DNA from: Muribaculaceae bacterium
Lineage (GTDB): Bacteria > Bacteroidota > Bacteroidia > Bacteroidales > Muribaculaceae
DNA: 6,936 bases
Direction of reading: 5' to 3'
NCBI GenBank assembly: GCA_017619255.1
Contig: JAFZSS010000200.1
Location: 1-6,936, forward strand
A program made the position numbers and the translations under genes. The stretch's first letter is position 1. Every line of letters begins with the position of its first letter. Below are positions 5,951-6,936 of the stretch, in pieces. Below the pieces are notes generated by a model. It was not told the DNA's origin, did no database searches, and worked only from the letters and a program-made list of their open reading frames with translations.

Positions 5951-6936
5951 ATGAAGAAAATTTTATTCACCGTCCTTGCTTTGGCTGCTATCACCCTGGT
6001 GAGCTGTAAGGGGGACAAATCTTCCGAGAACAATCCGTTTATGTCGGAGTATGCTAACGAGTACGGCATTCCGCCGTTTGACAAAATCTCCTATGGCGAT
6101 TACAAGCCTGCTGTAAAGGCTGGTATCGAGGAGCAGAATGCCGAGATTGATTCCATTATCAAGAACACGGCAGAACCTAATTTTGAGAATACCATCCTCG
6201 CCTTGGACAACAGCGGTCGCACGCTGGATAAGGTGGCTCGTGTGTTCAATGCCTTGAGTGGTAGCGACAACACTGAGGAGATGCAGAAACTCTCCGAGAA
6301 ACTGTTGCCCATGCTTACCGCGCAGAGCGATGCCATGTACATGAACGACAGCCTCTTCGCCAAGGTGAAGAGTGTCATGGACAATGCTGACAAGTTGGGC
6401 ATGGATCCCATCCAGAAACGCCTTACCGAGAAGTACTACAAGGAGTTCGTTCGCAATGGCGCTCTCCTCGACGCTGCCAAGAAGGACAGTCTCAAGGAAA
6501 TCAACAGTAAGCTGGGCGCGTACAAGCTCCAATTCGGCAACAATGTGATGCACGACATGGACAATTGTGTCTTCTTTGTGGACAAGGAAGAGCAGCTCAA
6601 GGGCCTGCCTCAGGGCATCATCGACAATGCCGCCAAGCTCGCCGGAGAGAAGGGCAAGAAGGGCCAGTGGGCCTTTACTGCTACCGCCTCGACCCGCCTC
6701 GCCGTGCTCACGTATGCCGAAAGCCGTGACTTGCGCCGTCAGATGTACGAGACTTACACCAGCACTGCCAACCATGGTGACGAGTGGGACAACACAGAGA
6801 ATATCCGCAACATCCTCATGCTGCGTCAGCAGAAGGCTAACCTGCTCGGCTTCAACACCTATGCAGACTATGCCACCGATCCCTATATGGCTAAGACGCC
6901 TAAGGCTGCCGAGGATCTGTTGATGTCGCTCTTCCG
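5951..6936 (+). CDS. dcp: M3-family metallopeptidase lipoprotein (Dcp-like), N-terminal part
   Basis: The frame runs from the ATG at 5951 off the right edge, giving 328 codons. Residues 1-19 are a lipoprotein signal with lipobox L16-V-S-C19, so the mature protein should be lipid-anchored. After Cys19 comes KGDKSSE, an acidic/Lys patch only partly resembling the Bacteroidetes surface-export signal. From residue 28 the sequence follows the N-terminal helical region of peptidyl-dipeptidase Dcp and oligopeptidase A relatives: NPFMSEYANEYGIPPFDKI, then PNFENTILALDNSG (about 76-89), then FTATASTRLAVLTYAESRDLRRQMYETY and NTENIRNILMLRQQKANLLGF. These zinc enzymes trim peptides, Dcp removing C-terminal dipeptides. 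Family members are usually about 700 residues, so the HExxH zinc site lies beyond the window and activity cannot be judged. The gene starts 33 bases after the EEP gene. Confidence 0.92.
   Translation, partial: MKKILFTVLALAAITLVSCKGDKSSENNPFMSEYANEYGIPPFDKISYGDYKPAVKAGIEEQNAEIDSIIKNTAEPNFENTILALDNSGRTLDKVARVFNALSGSDNTEEMQKLSEKLLPMLTAQSDAMYMNDSLFAKVKSVMDNADKLGMDPIQKRLTEKYYKEFVRNGALLDAAKKDSLKEINSKLGAYKLQFGNNVMHDMDNCVFFVDKEEQLKGLPQGIIDNAAKLAGEKGKKGQWAFTATASTRLAVLTYAESRDLRRQMYETYTSTANHGDEWDNTENIRNILMLRQQKANLLGFNTYADYATDPYMAKTPKAAEDLLMSLF

Noticed and set aside
5963..6775. A 270-codon minus-strand open frame
   Set aside because: It is antisense to the M3 peptidase gene, whose sequence clearly matches its family. 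Long antisense frames are expected where codon use favours G/C at third positions.

Overview
The window looks like a chromosomal segment from a member of the Bacteroidales, of the Prevotella or Muribaculaceae type. The evidence is a BspA-like leucine-rich repeat protein, a tandem rhomboid pair with a C-terminal tail typical of Bacteroidetes, a Bacteroidetes-style lipoprotein peptidase of family M3, and promoters of the TTTG / TAnnTTTG class with no strong Shine-Dalgarno sites. A genus cannot be fixed from this sequence alone.

Layout. Bases 1-2314 carry, on the minus strand, the first 771 codons of a large secreted leucine-rich repeat (LRR_5/BspA-type) protein whose 3' end lies beyond the left edge. 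It is the largest gene here, and the plus-strand open frames over it are shadows. Bases 2315-2563 hold its promoter and leader, then the intrinsic terminator of the upstream gene. Bases 2564-2845 (minus) encode an HU-family nucleoid protein with a textbook Bacteroidetes promoter. Bases 2846-3072 are a divergent promoter region. From 3073 to the right edge, four plus-strand genes are packed closely: rhomboid protease 1 (3073-3822), a second rhomboid overlapping it by 14 bases (3809-4720), a membrane-anchored endonuclease/exonuclease/phosphatase (EEP) protein (4751-5917), and the N-terminal 328 codons of an M3 metallopeptidase lipoprotein (5951 to the edge).

How they fit together. The four rightward genes are separated by -14, +30 and +33 bases with no terminator visible between them, so they probably form one envelope-associated transcription unit: two intramembrane rhomboids, an EEP enzyme predicted to face the periplasm, and a lipoprotein peptidase. 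One rhomboid has a full catalytic set. Its partner has lost the Gly after the catalytic Ser and the oxyanion-hole His but keeps the Ser-His dyad, and it carries a cytoplasmic tail. The EEP protein lacks the usual His of its N-x-H-L motif. HU and the LRR protein are separately promoted, housekeeping and surface-type genes respectively.

No RNA gene, CRISPR array, insertion sequence or phage feature was seen. The more unusual points are the asymmetric rhomboid pair, the altered EEP motif, and 7-base AATAACY tandem repeats immediately upstream of two start codons. I did not find a clearly new system.
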